Below are positions 43,804 to 56,200 of a stretch of DNA of 64,000 nucleotides, in pieces. The DNA comes from Nematostella vectensis. Lineage: Eukaryota; Cnidaria; Anthozoa; Actiniaria; Edwardsiidae. Position numbers and translations under genes: made by a program. Location of the stretch: positions 9,883,719-9,947,718 of the forward strand of contig NC_064046.1 of NCBI RefSeq assembly GCF_932526225.1, given 5' to 3'. Positions within the stretch are counted from its first letter, which is position 1. Each line of letters opens with the position of its first letter. Below the pieces are notes generated by a model, which did not search any database, was not told the DNA's origin, and saw only the letters and a list, made by a program, of their open reading frames with translations.

Positions 43804-46007
43804 CTGCGGCACCCCTACACGTAGGTAAAACATTAGCAAGACAACCTAGGCTATTTATCTGTATATCATTATCTGATTTTACATATACAGCAGGTCCTTG
43901 TCCAAGAGAAAATTTATGTGCAGTCTTCTAAAATGTGGAAATCTTCTAGCTTATTCGCATAAGAAATCACACTACACATGAAGGGTAAGTTTATTTTTGA
44001 AGTTTTAACTACTTAACATGGTTTGAAAGCACGCTCTCTATCTGATATCAAAGATAAATTTGCCAATTTTTGAGACTTCTTTTCTCCATGGACATTTTTA
44101 CTGATCAGAACACAGGAAGCACTCATTTAATGTTTTAATGATTTTGCTCAGTTACAAAGGCATACCAGTTTGTTTATAATGTTTATCAAGATGTTAATGG
44201 CAGAAATAGGGGAACTACTTTGGATAGCGTGTACATTTGCCCACCATAATGGAAATCAATAATTATTTTGAGATTATTACATACTGTTTACACATTATAC
44301 AGTGGAAGCTGGATTTTACAATAACCTCGATTTTACGATGACGTTCCTTCCTCCCGGAGGAAATACAGTGAAATGCATAAGAAATTACCTCCATCTTACG
44401 ATATTGGATGCAATGATATTCTCGATTTTACGATACATATCTGTTCTTCAAAGCATAATTTTGACCTCGATACAAGAATGTTACAGATTATGTCTATAAA
44501 CAAAGAGAGAAAAACTCAAGATACCACACACGTACAGTTCAGTTCATCGATTTTTTGACTTCACAGATCTTATTAAATGCAAATTTACAGTCTTCCATTA
44601 AGTAACTGTACAGTCTCGCATAGAGTACAGTTACAATATTATTATTTTTTAAAGTTGATAATTAACCGGACCTCGCTACAAGGATATTTTCATTGAATGT
44701 TCTTGATATTGTAAAACTGAGGACCTCTTTGCAACAATACCTCAATTTTACGATACATTTTCTCTCTCCGAGGCATATCGTAAAATCCAGGTTCCACTGT
44801 AGGAATAACCATCATTTTAACCATAACCCAATAAAGGTGGACCACATAAAAATGATGTAAGCATGGTTAGTATAATTATATTTGACAATCTCTTAGTAGA
44901 AGAGAATCCAATAAACAAAACTACTGAAGTGACCAAAGACTGTTCCTAATTTGTAAGTGATCTTTTAGGTTAGACAAAGCCAGGGAAAAATAAATGTAAA
45001 GTTCTGGTGTGCCTAAAATAGCCTGATTTTGTATTTAGCGAAAGAGATATTAAGGTGGTTTTAAGCACAATAATATTCATATTTCTTTAGAGAAACAACC
45101 CAAAGTTGCAGTGAAACAAATAAAGAATATCTAAAACGGTGTTAAACTAGACAGGAAATGGAGTTTTGACAGTATAGACATAAATGTGCTATGACATTCT
45201 GAGAGTATAATAGAGACATCGAATACCCACCAAAATGTTGGGCAAGCAATTTAGAGTTAAACGTGTAGATGGTAATAGCAAACTGTGAAATGAACAATAA
45301 CTCGAGATAGGTAGAATACGAATTTCGGGGGAAATAAAAGGATTTGAACGGCGAAACAAATTCTACTATTGTTTATAGTTCAGATAATCATTACTAGTAG
45401 AAATCCATACAGGCAATCAATTTGCGTAAAGAATCGATAAGTATCTATAAAAGACCGGTGTTTCAAAGTGCCTGGTACTAGATTTTCTGCATGTTTTGAA
45501 TCGAAATCAAAAGCGACAGATTGATTCTCGCCAATGTACGCATGCCCTATACTTCCTAAAGAAGGAAATGGATGCAAAACCTCAGAGGACTTGGCTTAAT
45601 GGTTTATTCGACTAGTTGCAAGCCTTCGAAATCCATTCATAAACGAAATAACTTGTACAAATTTGTAGTTACTTGAAGTTTTCGCCGAAAGTAAGATATT
45701 TGGGCAATAAGTGAAGACCGAGTAACATCTAATAAAATTCGCATTACTAAGAAAAAGAAGAAGCCTTATTGCAAGTACTAATTACCACTAAGAACCACGG
45801 TAAATCGATAGGACACGAAGAAAAACGTTGAACTAGTATTTGAAACTCCGAGACTGGTACACCCCCATCGAGAAAGGAATTAGTTTGGAGAGAACACGAT
45901 TCGACTCGTTCATACAAAGCTCCCTACACTCAAAAGCAGTGCCTCCAATAAATAGTCACCGAATAAGGTGAACGAGATATTGCTCTAGCTCTAGTAAGGA
46001 ATTTCTT
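43804..46007 (-). other. AP1G1: Probable first (5' UTR) intron of AP1G1
   Basis: A strong acceptor (TGCCGCAG) precedes GCCTAGATCATC and the AP1G1 ATG. A strong donor (CAG, then GTAAGA) is on the minus strand at 46012-46005. These bracket an intron of about 2.2 kb in the 5' UTR. It contains the pogo-like element at 44300 and is otherwise unremarkable. Confidence 0.6.
44300..44799. mobile_element. 500-bp pogo/Tigger-like MITE with TA duplication
   Basis: Ends CAGTGGAAGCTGGATTTTAC and the reverse complement of CAGTGGAACCTGGATTTTAC, flanked by TA on both sides (44298-44299, 44800-44801). CAGTGGAACCTCGAT-type termini and TA targets are typical of pogo/Tigger elements. Several internal CTCGATTTTACGAT words recur. 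No transposase frame. Confidence 0.8.
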
Positions 46008-46117
46008 ACCTGAAATCGCCAAAATCAGGGGGAAAATTGGCCTTTGAGTCCAAGTTTCGCACGGTTCCCGAACAAGAACTAGAGTCGAACAGTGCGGCAC
46101 AGGAAGCTTTACAGCGC
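46008..46117. promoter_or_regulatory. Putative shared promoter / AP1G1 noncoding exon 1
   Basis: The minus-strand donor at 46009-46008 defines the 3' end of a likely AP1G1 5' UTR exon, whose start must lie to the right. The plus-strand gene's open frame starts in the same interval. The transcripts therefore probably start within about 100-200 bp of each other or overlap. No TATA box is recognisable. Confidence 0.45.
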
Positions 46118-48337
46118 ATGCGCAAAAGCCTCAGCCTTTCCGATACCCCGGATGTGCAACGTTACCTTGTGAGCCTACGGATGGCAAAGACAGCGGTATC
46201 TGTATATGCCGGTAAAATGGCGCCCGGCAAGAAAACACGTGAGAAAGACAAGGATCGAAATAGCAAAACATTCGCTGTGACTGTGAGGAAGGGTGCTGGT
46301 AAAGGTAAAAAAGCCGGCTGTGTAAAGAAGTCCAAGGAAAAAATTATCCCGAAGAAGAAGGTTTGCATTTTTAGTAGTTTTATCTCTTGGAATCTAAAAT
46401 TTGTTTAGATTCGAATTTTAATTTTAAGCTTATCATCTATTTCTCCATTTTTCCAGCTGAAGAACCAAACGGAGAAATGGATAGATAATGTTAATGACGA
46501 CTTCAGCTCATTGCAGCCAGAATTGACTCTACCCAAAGAACAGCTTGATAAACAAGTCCCCAATAACACTCAGGTGAGAGCATAGCGTAAGAGAGACAAA
46601 GTAAAGGCCGAGTGAGGAACCGAGTCAGGAACCGAGTTATGCACTAGTCAATTGAACCTCCCCCCCCCCCCATGGTCCCGGGGAAGGGTGGGGGTTAGAC
46701 CCTGTACAAAACCGAGAAAAGCCCCCACCCCCTCAGGACAAAACAGCAGTTTAATGCCCCTACCCCTTGGGATGCAAACTATAGCCAACTACCCGAGAAC
46801 AAGTCATCTGTAATAAGCTTTTTTTATCTTTCAAAGCCAGTACACTTCAGCAAGTACATTTGTACCAATTACTATGAAGATAACAGTTACAAAAAAAGAT
46901 GGAAAAATAAATCATCTTCTTCTGGCATTATTTTTTTAATATTCGTTTTTGCACGTGTCGCCGTGCAGCATGCCACACGCTAATACATGGAATTGCTTGC
47001 TACAGAAGAGTCTCAAGCCAGAAACTAACATGATACTTGTGACACTATTCACTTGTCCCAAACCCGCACGGTGGGGATAAGTCTTAGAGTAAAAAACTGT
47101 CAATTCCCCCACCCCCTCGGGACAGATTCTCATTTGAAAGTGCTCTAAACCCTCACCTCAACCCCACACTTCCCGGGACCATGGGGGTGGGGGTTTCAAA
47201 TGACTAGTGCATTAGAAACCAAGTCAGGAACCGAGTCAGAAACCGAGCTTGGAATATCAATTAGTGCGTATGCCATTTTGACCTAATAATAATTGTTCAG
47301 CAGAGCTCCCACGAGGCCCCGAGTGGAGCACCATGCACATGTAATGGTAACCCACAGTTATTTTTGAACGTCTACATTTCTTAATTTTGTGAAAAGTCGA
47401 ACGTCACCTAGGTCTAGGACAAACGCTGTTCTTTTCATGTGCCGTTCCAAATGCAAACTAACAAAGAAAAATTATAATGATTCATTTGCATTCATTTGCA
47501 ACTATTTGGAATAGTACATAAAAATAATTGTGTCTAAATTAAGCATATGTCCGAATCTCCCCAACGAAACTATTTCATCCTCCAATTTAGTTTAATGAAG
47601 CCTTCAAGCTCAATTACCTTATATGAAAAATGAGATGTTCAAACAAGTATTCAAACTCTGCTGAACTCAATAGAAGCGTCCAGCATCACAACTGTAGTTT
47701 TTACAGTACACAGAAACCCAGTGGGGAGGGATTCCCATAAAAAAACAGACGGTGATCGTCGGCAAAATCAATATTAACCCTAAGTAATAGCATTTTAAGT
47801 GTGGTCAACAGCCATTCTTACCTCTAAGGATAGCACATTAGATGTATAGTAGTCCAAGCAATTTCTACCTCTAAGCACTAAAAACAAACACATTATAGTG
47901 TTTCTTAATTACTGTCCTTTAGACACTATCATCTTTTCTGACTACATTCATGTTTAGTTGTTATTAGGATGTGATGATCCACTAGTGTGATAGCAGAAGC
48001 AGAAAACTTTGAACACCATTTAAGGGATAGCAGTCACAGGCCTGTATCCAGGATTTTGAGTGTGGGGGAGGGGGGTTCGTTAGCAGAACATTTTTTTCTT
48101 AGGTCCTAGCTCACAGTGGTACTCCATATTCCTTCCTTAGAGCAGTCTTGTGAACACTCCACCCCCCCCCCCCCCCCCCCCCCCGGCTACCGGCCTCAGC
48201 TAGTAGTAGTTATACCCTAGCCTACAAAGGTTTCCAACTTTATCTTGTTACAGAAGCATTTACCTGAGAATCTGAAATCAGATGTAACTCAGGAAGGGAT
48301 GTCAAATACAATTGAAGATATGGCAAGGCTGCTTTGA
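46118..48337 (+). CDS. Lysine-rich protein of unknown function, three exons
   Basis: Not recognised. Exons 46118-46360, 46457-46573 and 48254-48337 join in phase 0 with good sites (AAG/GTTTGC, TTCCAG/CTG, CAG/GTGAGA, TTACAG/AAG), giving 147 aa from the first ATG. The frame is open upstream to 45998 without another ATG, and the extra residues (ESKFRTVPEQELESN) look coding-like, so an upstream exon or non-ATG start is possible. Residues 30-80 are very basic (KKTREKDKDRN, GKGKKAGCVKKSKEK). The C-terminal part is acidic/amphipathic (EKWIDNVNDDFSSLQPEL, SNTIEDMARLL). This charge layout would suit a nuclear or chromatin-bound protein, but that is only a guess. Intron 2 carries a Harbinger-like MITE. 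The last exon lies between two inverted repeat arms. Confidence 0.6.
46640..47211. mobile_element. 572-bp PIF/Harbinger-like MITE, TTA duplication
   Basis: TTA at 46637-46639 and 47212-47214 flanks inverted ends TGCACTAGTCA / TGACTAGTGCA, with similarity continuing about 45 bp (CATGGTCCCGGG). The element sits inside a short GAACCGAGTCAG tandem repeat, parts of which remain on both sides. No transposase frame. Confidence 0.8.
47816..48083 (+). repeat. Inverted repeat, left arm (pairs with 50519-50794)
   Basis: About 268 bp from TTACCTCTAAGGATAG to GTGGGGGAGGGGGGTTCGTT, with roughly 85% identity to the reverse complement of 50519-50794. Includes CAAGCAATTTCTACC and CACAGGCCTGTATCCAGG. The right edge resembles ends of G-rich non-autonomous elements. 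Confidence 0.75.
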
Positions 48338-48589
48338 CAACAAACTTCTAGTCAACATGACAGCAAAAAGACAGGAATATTGTGAGGAGCTGTGGCGTTA
48401 TAATTCCAAAACCCCCAAGTAGAATTTCAAAAGAAGATGCTGACGGTGATAGCACAGAATATCCTTTCTCGAATAACCCCGAGTAAAATTTCAAAAGATG
48501 CTCAAGATTGTCAGATAACATAATGTCCCATCTCGAAAATTTAAAAAGGAGGTGAGCTTTATAATTGAAGAGCTGTAGTAGGCCTCAAA

Positions 48590-48725
48590 TTATAAGGGGG
48601 AAACATGATACAGAAACTTTAAGAAAATATGGTGCGAATGCACTCATGCCCCTACTGGTCATTTATGACCTTTACCTCTTTTAGATATTGGGCGGCGGAT
48701 GCCCCAGTGCCCTACACACTACTAC
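48590..48725 (+). repeat. Dispersed repeat, copy 2 (relative of 21785)
   Basis: Shares ACAGAAAC, AAGAAAATAT, GCCCCTACTGGTCATTT and ATGCCCCAGTGCCC with 21785-21965 in the same order. Confidence 0.55.
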
Positions 48726-49159
48726 AGCCCGAACTAATGTCTGTCACGGTGCATTTCTTTGCCAATTGTAATTTTCAAATAGAAATTGGGGGTCAGTGAT
48801 TTTAACAAAGACCTGAACAGTTGTTGTTGTCGTCCATCCACCATCTCCAATGTACTTTTCTCTCACACATCACCTTAAGGGCTATACTGTAACCAGTACT
48901 GTATGTGGCAACTTGTCTTAGTATTAGGGACCTTACAGTCTACGGACTGAGTGTGAATTAATGAGTTTTCACACCCGGGCCATGCATTTAATGAGGTCTG
49001 GGCCACGAAGCGTAGCGAGAAATTCACTTAAATGATTATCAATCGTTTGGATAACGATATGATATTTTACATCGTGTTTAACTTATATCCTGGTGCAAGA
49101 ATCATGTGAAAAAAGCGGCGCTTTTCTCGAGAAATTCACGCGACTAGCTAACAGAACAG

Positions 49160-49541
49160 CGGCATTACTAAAAAGCGGACCCGGCGGAACCAGTATATTT
49201 CGCTTAGTTATAGGGGTAGGAATGTCATACTAGGATCACCATTTATATCCTTTCTAATCTGAACAAAAATGATTGCATTGAAATCTTCAAAGTACTTCAA
49301 AGTACTTTAAAATCACTTACAATTGTTTCAGATTGGATTTTGATTGTATTCATTCGGCACAGTACATATAAAGAAGAGGGTAATTTATTAGTAACAAATT
49401 CCAGCTACAATCGTAGCTGGAATGTTTTTTTTTTTTGTTCAGATTAGAAAGGAAATAAATGGTGGTCCTAGTATGAAATCCCTACCCCTATAACTAAGCG
49501 AAATATACTGGTTCCGGCGGTTCCGCTTTTTAGTAATGCCG
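49160..49541. mobile_element. 382-bp Mutator-like foldback with 9-bp duplication
   Basis: ACAGAACAG occurs exactly on both sides (49151-49159 and 49542-49550). Inside are terminal inverted repeats of about 105 bp starting CGGCATTACTAAAAAGCGG, including TATATTTCGCTTAGTTATAG. A 9-bp duplication with long terminal repeats is the pattern of Mutator-like MITEs. No coding capacity. Confidence 0.82.
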
Positions 49542-50518
49542 ACAGAACAGTGCATTCGAGAATAATGGCGCCAAAAACGGAACCATGGACACGTCAAGTG
49601 GTAATGGCGAATGAGCTGCTTCTCTGAGTTACAGTCACTGATTTCCAGTTAGAAGTGTTATGCCTCATTGGTAAGTATATGCGATTGCTTCCACTGTTTG
49701 TAGATTGTGAGTTGTAAGGCCTTTTTGAAGACAGAACCCGTATTTGGTGTCGAGTTATGATTCGAAATTCTTGTTGGCATTGCATTAAACCTTGCCTTTA
49801 TATATCTAGGTGATTACCTTTAGCCTCGTGAAAACTTCGGTTTTACATGTTTGTGTTTTAATCAAGGAATTTGATAATGTTAAAGTCAAAGGAAGGCGCA
49901 TCTTCTTTGTTATCAAACACTATTTTTCACTCCCTAAGTTTTCTTTATTTCTGATTCTTATTGATAAAATAACCTGATTTGGTGAACGTATTTCAGTTAG
50001 CGCTTACATTATCGGTGAGCTATCTTAGATCGGCGTTTTTTTGTTAAAATAGGGCTTAGAGCCTCAAGTCTAATTCTGATGTGCATGTTATAGTGTATGC
50101 ATAGTGTATAAAACTTATAGGAGTTTATTACAAAAGTAATCCGCTCTATGAGACAATAAATGTACTTACTTGCGGTCTTTCTATACCTAATAAGTAACGA
50201 TTTTCAGGCACAATATATGATTTATTGTACATTATGAAAATGGGGACCTGTTTTGTTTCCCCAACTAGCACTCGTGTAAAAGAATTACTTTGCTCACAAA
50301 TAATATACTTTCATATGATCCTTTCATGTAAATCTATTTCAGGTGAATACCGCCAAACTCAAAATCTAGGTAAAATCACGATAACACCCTTGGCAAATGC
50401 TGTAAATAACATTTTTGTTGGCAATGAAATGGAGGTAATTACAGAAGATGTAGAGGTGTTTTGGGGCTTCTCTGCGAAAATAAAACCACCAAAGGTAAAT
50501 CTGAGTTGCTCTCTGTTT

Positions 50519-50794
50519 GTTAAACGAACCCCCCTCCCCCACACTCAAAATCCTGGCTACAGGCCTGTGACTGCTATCCCTTAAATGGTGTTCAAAATTT
50601 TCTGCTTCTTCTATCCTTAGTGGATCATCACATCCTAATAACAACTAGACATGAATGTAGTCAGAAAAGAGATGTACTCGATGATGGTGTCTAAAGGACG
50701 GTAAATAAGGAACACTAAAATGTGTTTGTTTTTAGTGCTTAGAGGTAGAAATTGCTTGGATTACTGTACATTTAAAGTGCTATCTTTAGAGGTA
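50519..50794 (-). repeat. Inverted repeat, right arm (pairs with 47816-48083)
   Basis: Reverse-complement copy of 47816-48083 with small indels (for example an extra GATGTACTC segment). The two arms enclose 2.4 kb. Confidence 0.75.
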
Positions 50795-53245
50795 AGACCG
50801 GCCCATGATGGACTACAAGCAGAGTCGTGATGGATTATTTCAGGTGAGTTTTAATAAAGGTTTCGATAATTTGAGGTTTACGCTGGAGCTGCTGGTTTTT
50901 CTTTTTTAAATTTTCTAAACAATTTTGCTGTTATAAAATGGTACAACTTCAGCTAAATCGCTTTTATCTCGCTCGAGTGAAAGCGAATCCAATTGGCACA
51001 GTTTTGCCACAATCTGACCAAGAAACGGGAAACAGTGTGATGTAAATTCTACTATTTCTGAAAGGAAAACCCCTGTCCTAAACATCCCATTACAATCATC
51101 TAACCTGCATTTTGGTCGGGAACGGTGAGTTATCTGTAGGTTAGCTAACCTACGATTAGCGAATTTTAACCCGGGATTAGGCGCTGATCTAGGGTTAAGT
51201 TAATCGGCCTTTCAGAAACCGGCCCCAGGTGAACACATTGCTGCTTGCACGTGTTCTCAAATACATCCAAAGGGGATTGTGGGAACTTTTGAAGAAGATT
51301 TTCATCAAGAGAAATCGAGACGGACTCCCGCATTAGGTTTGCGTTGAATCTTGTGCCCGCGATAAAAAAAACGATACGCACTTTCTCGAAAATAGCATGA
51401 GCAATTTTGTAACATTTCTATCACGAAATCAGCTTCCAAATCACGAGACCAAAATAACACACGTCAACTAAAAGAGGACCGATAGGATTTAGGACTGGGG
51501 ACGGCGGAAAATGGCTTTGTTTTAATTTGCTATCGTCAACAACAGCAGAAAACAGTTTGGGAAGCAAAATGTTTGATTTCTTTCTTCCCAGAAGAGAATA
51601 TTACGAATGGCTTTCTGCGAATCGCAGTCCAATTTCGTTTTCGAAAATCAGGAATGGAGCAGGCCAGATCCATGTCTATCCGGGCACCAACAAAATATTG
51701 AGGCTTGGTTACATTTGAACAACGCGATGTGACCTGGGCCGGGGCCGGCGGAGCTCTTTTGATTTAGTTTTCCTTTATGTGTTTGGAAAACGCCGCCGAA
51801 AGGGAAACCCGTATGTAATACAAGAGAAAGGTGTTCAGAGGTGTTGCACTCTAGGTATTGGTCGGCGTATCAAAGGGCTTTCCTATTCAAAAAGAAGTAA
51901 AGAGCGATTATTTTAAAGTTAATATTTTAAAGGTCTTTATTCTTTCTTTCGTTTGCAGCAGCTTAGAAAAATCTCACTCTTTTTGGTGAAGAAAATCTTG
52001 CAAATTGCAACGATGGCAAAAGCAAATTGGATAAAAACACATTGACAATTTTGTTTGTTTGTTTATATAACACACTGACAAATTTGTTTGTTTGTTTATA
52101 TGATGTTAAAATTTTTCTATGATAAGGTATTCTTTTTCCTATGCTATGGTAGAGTCTTTATTTGAAAGATTTTGAAACATTAACAAACTTTTATGATTAT
52201 TTCCGTTTTATTTTATGTGTTAAATGATATTTCCTTGGGACTTGCCAAAACTAAGTAGAGGATTGCTTTGTTTGTTTTTTCATGAGTTGAATTTTCCTTT
52301 CTTCTAACGAACTTTTAAAGAGAAAGATCAAACAATCGTAACAATTCTTCTGTGCCGGCATGACCAGAAATGATTGTTTCGCAATTGTTCGGGGTTTGTT
52401 TCATTTGCCGTTTAATTACACACATTCCAACGAAAATCGCTTCTGAATTCGCCGAAATGAGTTTTATCTTTTTCAATAAGGACTTCGCAAAAGAGTCATT
52501 CATAAGCTTGCAAACCTCTCGCGGGCTTAAAACATAACACTCTTTGGAGGTTGAGTGAATAAACAATAAACAACCTGGTGATGTTAAATAACTATAAATG
52601 GCTGTAAAGCCCGCCGACTAGCTGGTACCATATTGGTACCATGTTACAAATTTGACCAGGTCTTTGCGGTAACAGCAACTCTCACACGCTTTTTATTACG
52701 AAGAGAAAACCGCTTATTATCCTGCCGTTGGGACCAGCTAACATCTACTTCGTGCCGCTATATAACAACACAAGTGTTGCTTTAGATTTACTAGACCTGT
52801 GCTTAACACTGGCGAGCCTTTCAGGGTTATAGTAACCCAAGAGAAGGATAACTTTGCTCTGCTGTAGGATATTGGTACTACGAATTTTCTAATTCTTTTT
52901 TTTTTTTTTTGCTTCGATTTAGAAAAGACGGGAAAGAGAAAAAGAACAAAAAAGGCATAAGTCAGTCCAAAAAGATTCAAAACCTTTTTTTTTCTGATAC
53001 ACTTTGTGGTTGAACAATTTCCTTGTAAATTGAATCCCTTCATAAAATTTCGGTGCAAATAACGTACGATATTTGCTCTAACTCTTTTAATGAGTCTATG
53101 TAAAATGCTAATTTAGAACTTGCCTTGTTGAACTTGGTTTACCATTAGACAGAGTAGGAGTCCCGTCTAACTCAATGTGATCATATCAAGCCAGGTTCAA
53201 CTAAACTAAAAGGCGGTTACATCTCGCTAACTTACAATATCCGAC

Positions 53246-56200
53246 ATGTTGAAGTTCGCAGTTAATGGTAAGTACCATATTTTGAAAAAAAAAATAGAAC
53301 TAGAAGATGCTTTGGGCGCATGGAAAAATAATGTTTAAAGAAAATGTATCTATTAGAAGCGACTCATTTTACAAGCTTTCCAGAATTCTGTCTTGAACGA
53401 AAGGATATATACTGTTTTATTTTCCAAAAAAGTAAAAGATCTGCTACTGTGCTATTGATTTTAAAAACTTCTTTAGGTTATTCATTTGTTGTTATGTTCG
53501 CTTTTTATGCTTCATTTGTTTAGTTTTATGAAATCGATCCACCTTTATGTGGCTAGCCTCTGTTTATCCTATTTAATACCAACAAAATTGTGGTATCCTA
53601 AAATGAAGCTTCTTATTATAAATAAATGGCAAAAAACGAGGTTCGTTTTGTCTGACGACCCAGTTTTCACGTTAATTATTAGCATGCTGTTTTAACTTTT
53701 GTTTTACTTGCGTTTAATTGTGACAAATCGTTTTTATTTTTCTATGATTTTACACCTCATTAATGCCCAAAAGACCGTTTCTTTACCAACTGCGTCATCA
53801 TGATTCCACCGTTTAATGTTCCTAACGTTACTTTTTTTCTAATGAATATTTTTTTTGTTAGGTCGCATTTTATAACGGAACAAAAAAAAATGCCATAGCT
53901 ATACTGAAAATTGGAACCGAAACGCGAGCGCTCTTTCTTTTAGTGACAAAAAAAGAACAACAAAAATTATTCAGCAAGATTTTTATTTTTTCGTCGATCT
54001 CTGGTATGACGGGCGCAGTCGTTTCTGTGTTATTTTGGCGTAAATTTGTCACAAATAAAGTCACGTGACCAGCTATTTCAAATCGCCTACGTCAGTAAAT
54101 TGGTCGGATGCAATAAGTCAAAACTAACTTTCCTTCAAACTGTGATGTACATTTAATTAAAGCATAACGCTTTTATTTTCAGGTTACTCGCCCCCATTCT
54201 TTAACGCACCGGAATTCGTACCCAGTCCTCCGGGCACTGCAATTTACAAAGAGAGAGGTTGGGACGAATTGTACGGTCTGTTACGAGGCTCGCATGTGTC
54301 GCTCTGCTGTGATTACTATGGTGACGCCGGGTTCTGGTATCCCGGATGTGACAAGAGCTTGGCCGCTTTAGAGGAAAACTTGGGCCGGAGCCTTCTTATC
54401 GGAGAGTCGCCCATCTTCGGCAATTACACTGACGAGAATAACAAAGAAAATTCAGAAAAATATGAGCTATTACAAGGTAAGAGAAACCAACGCTAATATT
54501 CTTTTAAAGATAATTACTTACAGTGAATCTCGACCAAATACTCCTTGTTACATAGACCATACGATATATGCACAGACCTCTATTTCTTGATACTCATTCA
54601 GTTAACGTTTAAAGATAATTTAAAAGTTTGAACTTCGCTAGTTTTCATCGATACCTTTATATTGTAAACTCGAGATTATTTTTAGCCAGAGCAGTCCAAA
54701 ACTTGATAATTTCTGCGTTTCCAATTAGTGCTTTAGAAATGTATTCAAATCTTAATTGCAAAGGATTATAGAGTTGTTTTTTCATCTTCGTCAAATAACA
54801 GCCATTAATTTGTTCCTCAAATCGCGGCATACTTAAAGACCTCCAATCCTTAGCAAAAATGTTTAGTTTTCTACAACCATTACATCATCTGTGTGTCTGG
54901 ATCTACGCTTGATCTTTGAGGGTTGTGTGTATGTTCGGCTCGGCGGGAGCCATCGTGACCTGTTTGAGGTAGTTTAGCTTCCACCATGGATTACTGAATG
55001 TCATTCAGAAACATGCATCTGTATTGACACATCAAAAACTTGTCATTTAAAAAGATTTCTACTTCTTTTTGCCAAAATTTATATTTAGGGCTATGTAATG
55101 ACTGTTTTTGCCAGGACATTAAGCGTTATCTGCGCTTTTAATTAATAATTGATCAGAAAAGAGTTCAGCAAAGATACACAACCATACAGATTCGATTCCG
55201 ATTATTGTTTGGTTTGACAATCGGCTTGTTATCTTCTCAAAATAGTACACAAGGAATAAATTTCATTTTTTTTTTTATTGTGGAGGTGTAAACCAAACTA
55301 AAAAAGACTCACAAGAAAATCAAGACTCACAAGAAAATCAAGATTCACAAGAAAATCAAGATTCACAAGAAGATCATCGAAAGTTGTGTATTTTGGGGGA
55401 CGTCGCACAATAGTTTATCTAAAGTGATCTGGATAATCGATGCAAAACGATTGTTTTCTATTCTTTTTTTTCAACATTGGCTTTCTTATTAGTTTTTCTT
55501 TTTCTTTTTTTTTTTTTGCCAAGCGTTTAAAAAACAATGTAACGCTTCCTCAAGGAAAATGCACTTATTTACAAATGTCACACTAAGAAAACTAAGAAGA
55601 AACAACGTTAGGTATTGACTCAGTTTATTTTATGGGAGTTTATTTCTTTAAAATAAAATTTCGAAACAGTAGGGGAAACAAATTTGAAAGTTAAAGAGAA
55701 AATTTAAGCCAAAGGCACAATCTATTTTTGCTTTTGGAAAAGTGTGACGTTAAAACGACGCCAAGCCAAAAGATAAAGTGTCAAAAGATATTCAAGGCAA
55801 AAATGAAACAAGCGATAGAGGTTATTGTTATTTCAATGAACACCCCAAAGTATCAAAATGGGTGGGCAATGATTTAATTACAACGAGTGTTATATATTGT
55901 TAACATTTTGTTAAGGGTTGTAGCCCTCACGAAACACATCCACTGAGATTTTAACTATTCAATCCTAACATTTTTTTAAAAGAAATTTCTCTGTTAATAC
56001 TGCTACCCTTCATAAATATTTCATTTCTAAAACGGCAAATTTCAAAAGTTTAAATTTAAATTGCTCTCTGCATGACTTCATTAAACCCACTCAAAAATAA
56101 ACCGCGGCCTTGCCAGAACTTAGCCACTGCACAGGTGTGGAGAACGGACGCTAGGTTTGGCGCGAGAAATTCATGATACGCTAGAATGAGAAATACGAAT

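Larger units (their letters stand above)
48338..53245. other. Intergenic region between the 147-aa and 843-aa genes
   Basis: Contains the dispersed repeat at 48590, the MULE-like foldback at 49160 and the inverted repeat arm at 50519. A C run (48162-48184) lies just before the last exon of the upstream gene. A near-tandem duplication of about 40 bp (GACAATTTTGTTTGTTTG type) is at 52040-52105. A short frame at 51569-51718 (MFDFFLPRREYYEWL...) looks slightly coding-like but has no supporting neighbours or known domain. No other gene seen. Confidence 0.4.

Noticed and set aside
51527-51718. Short ORF ending HVYPGTNKILRLGYI
   Set aside because: Slightly coding-like residues, but only about 50 codons from the ATG, no splice partners and no recognised domain.
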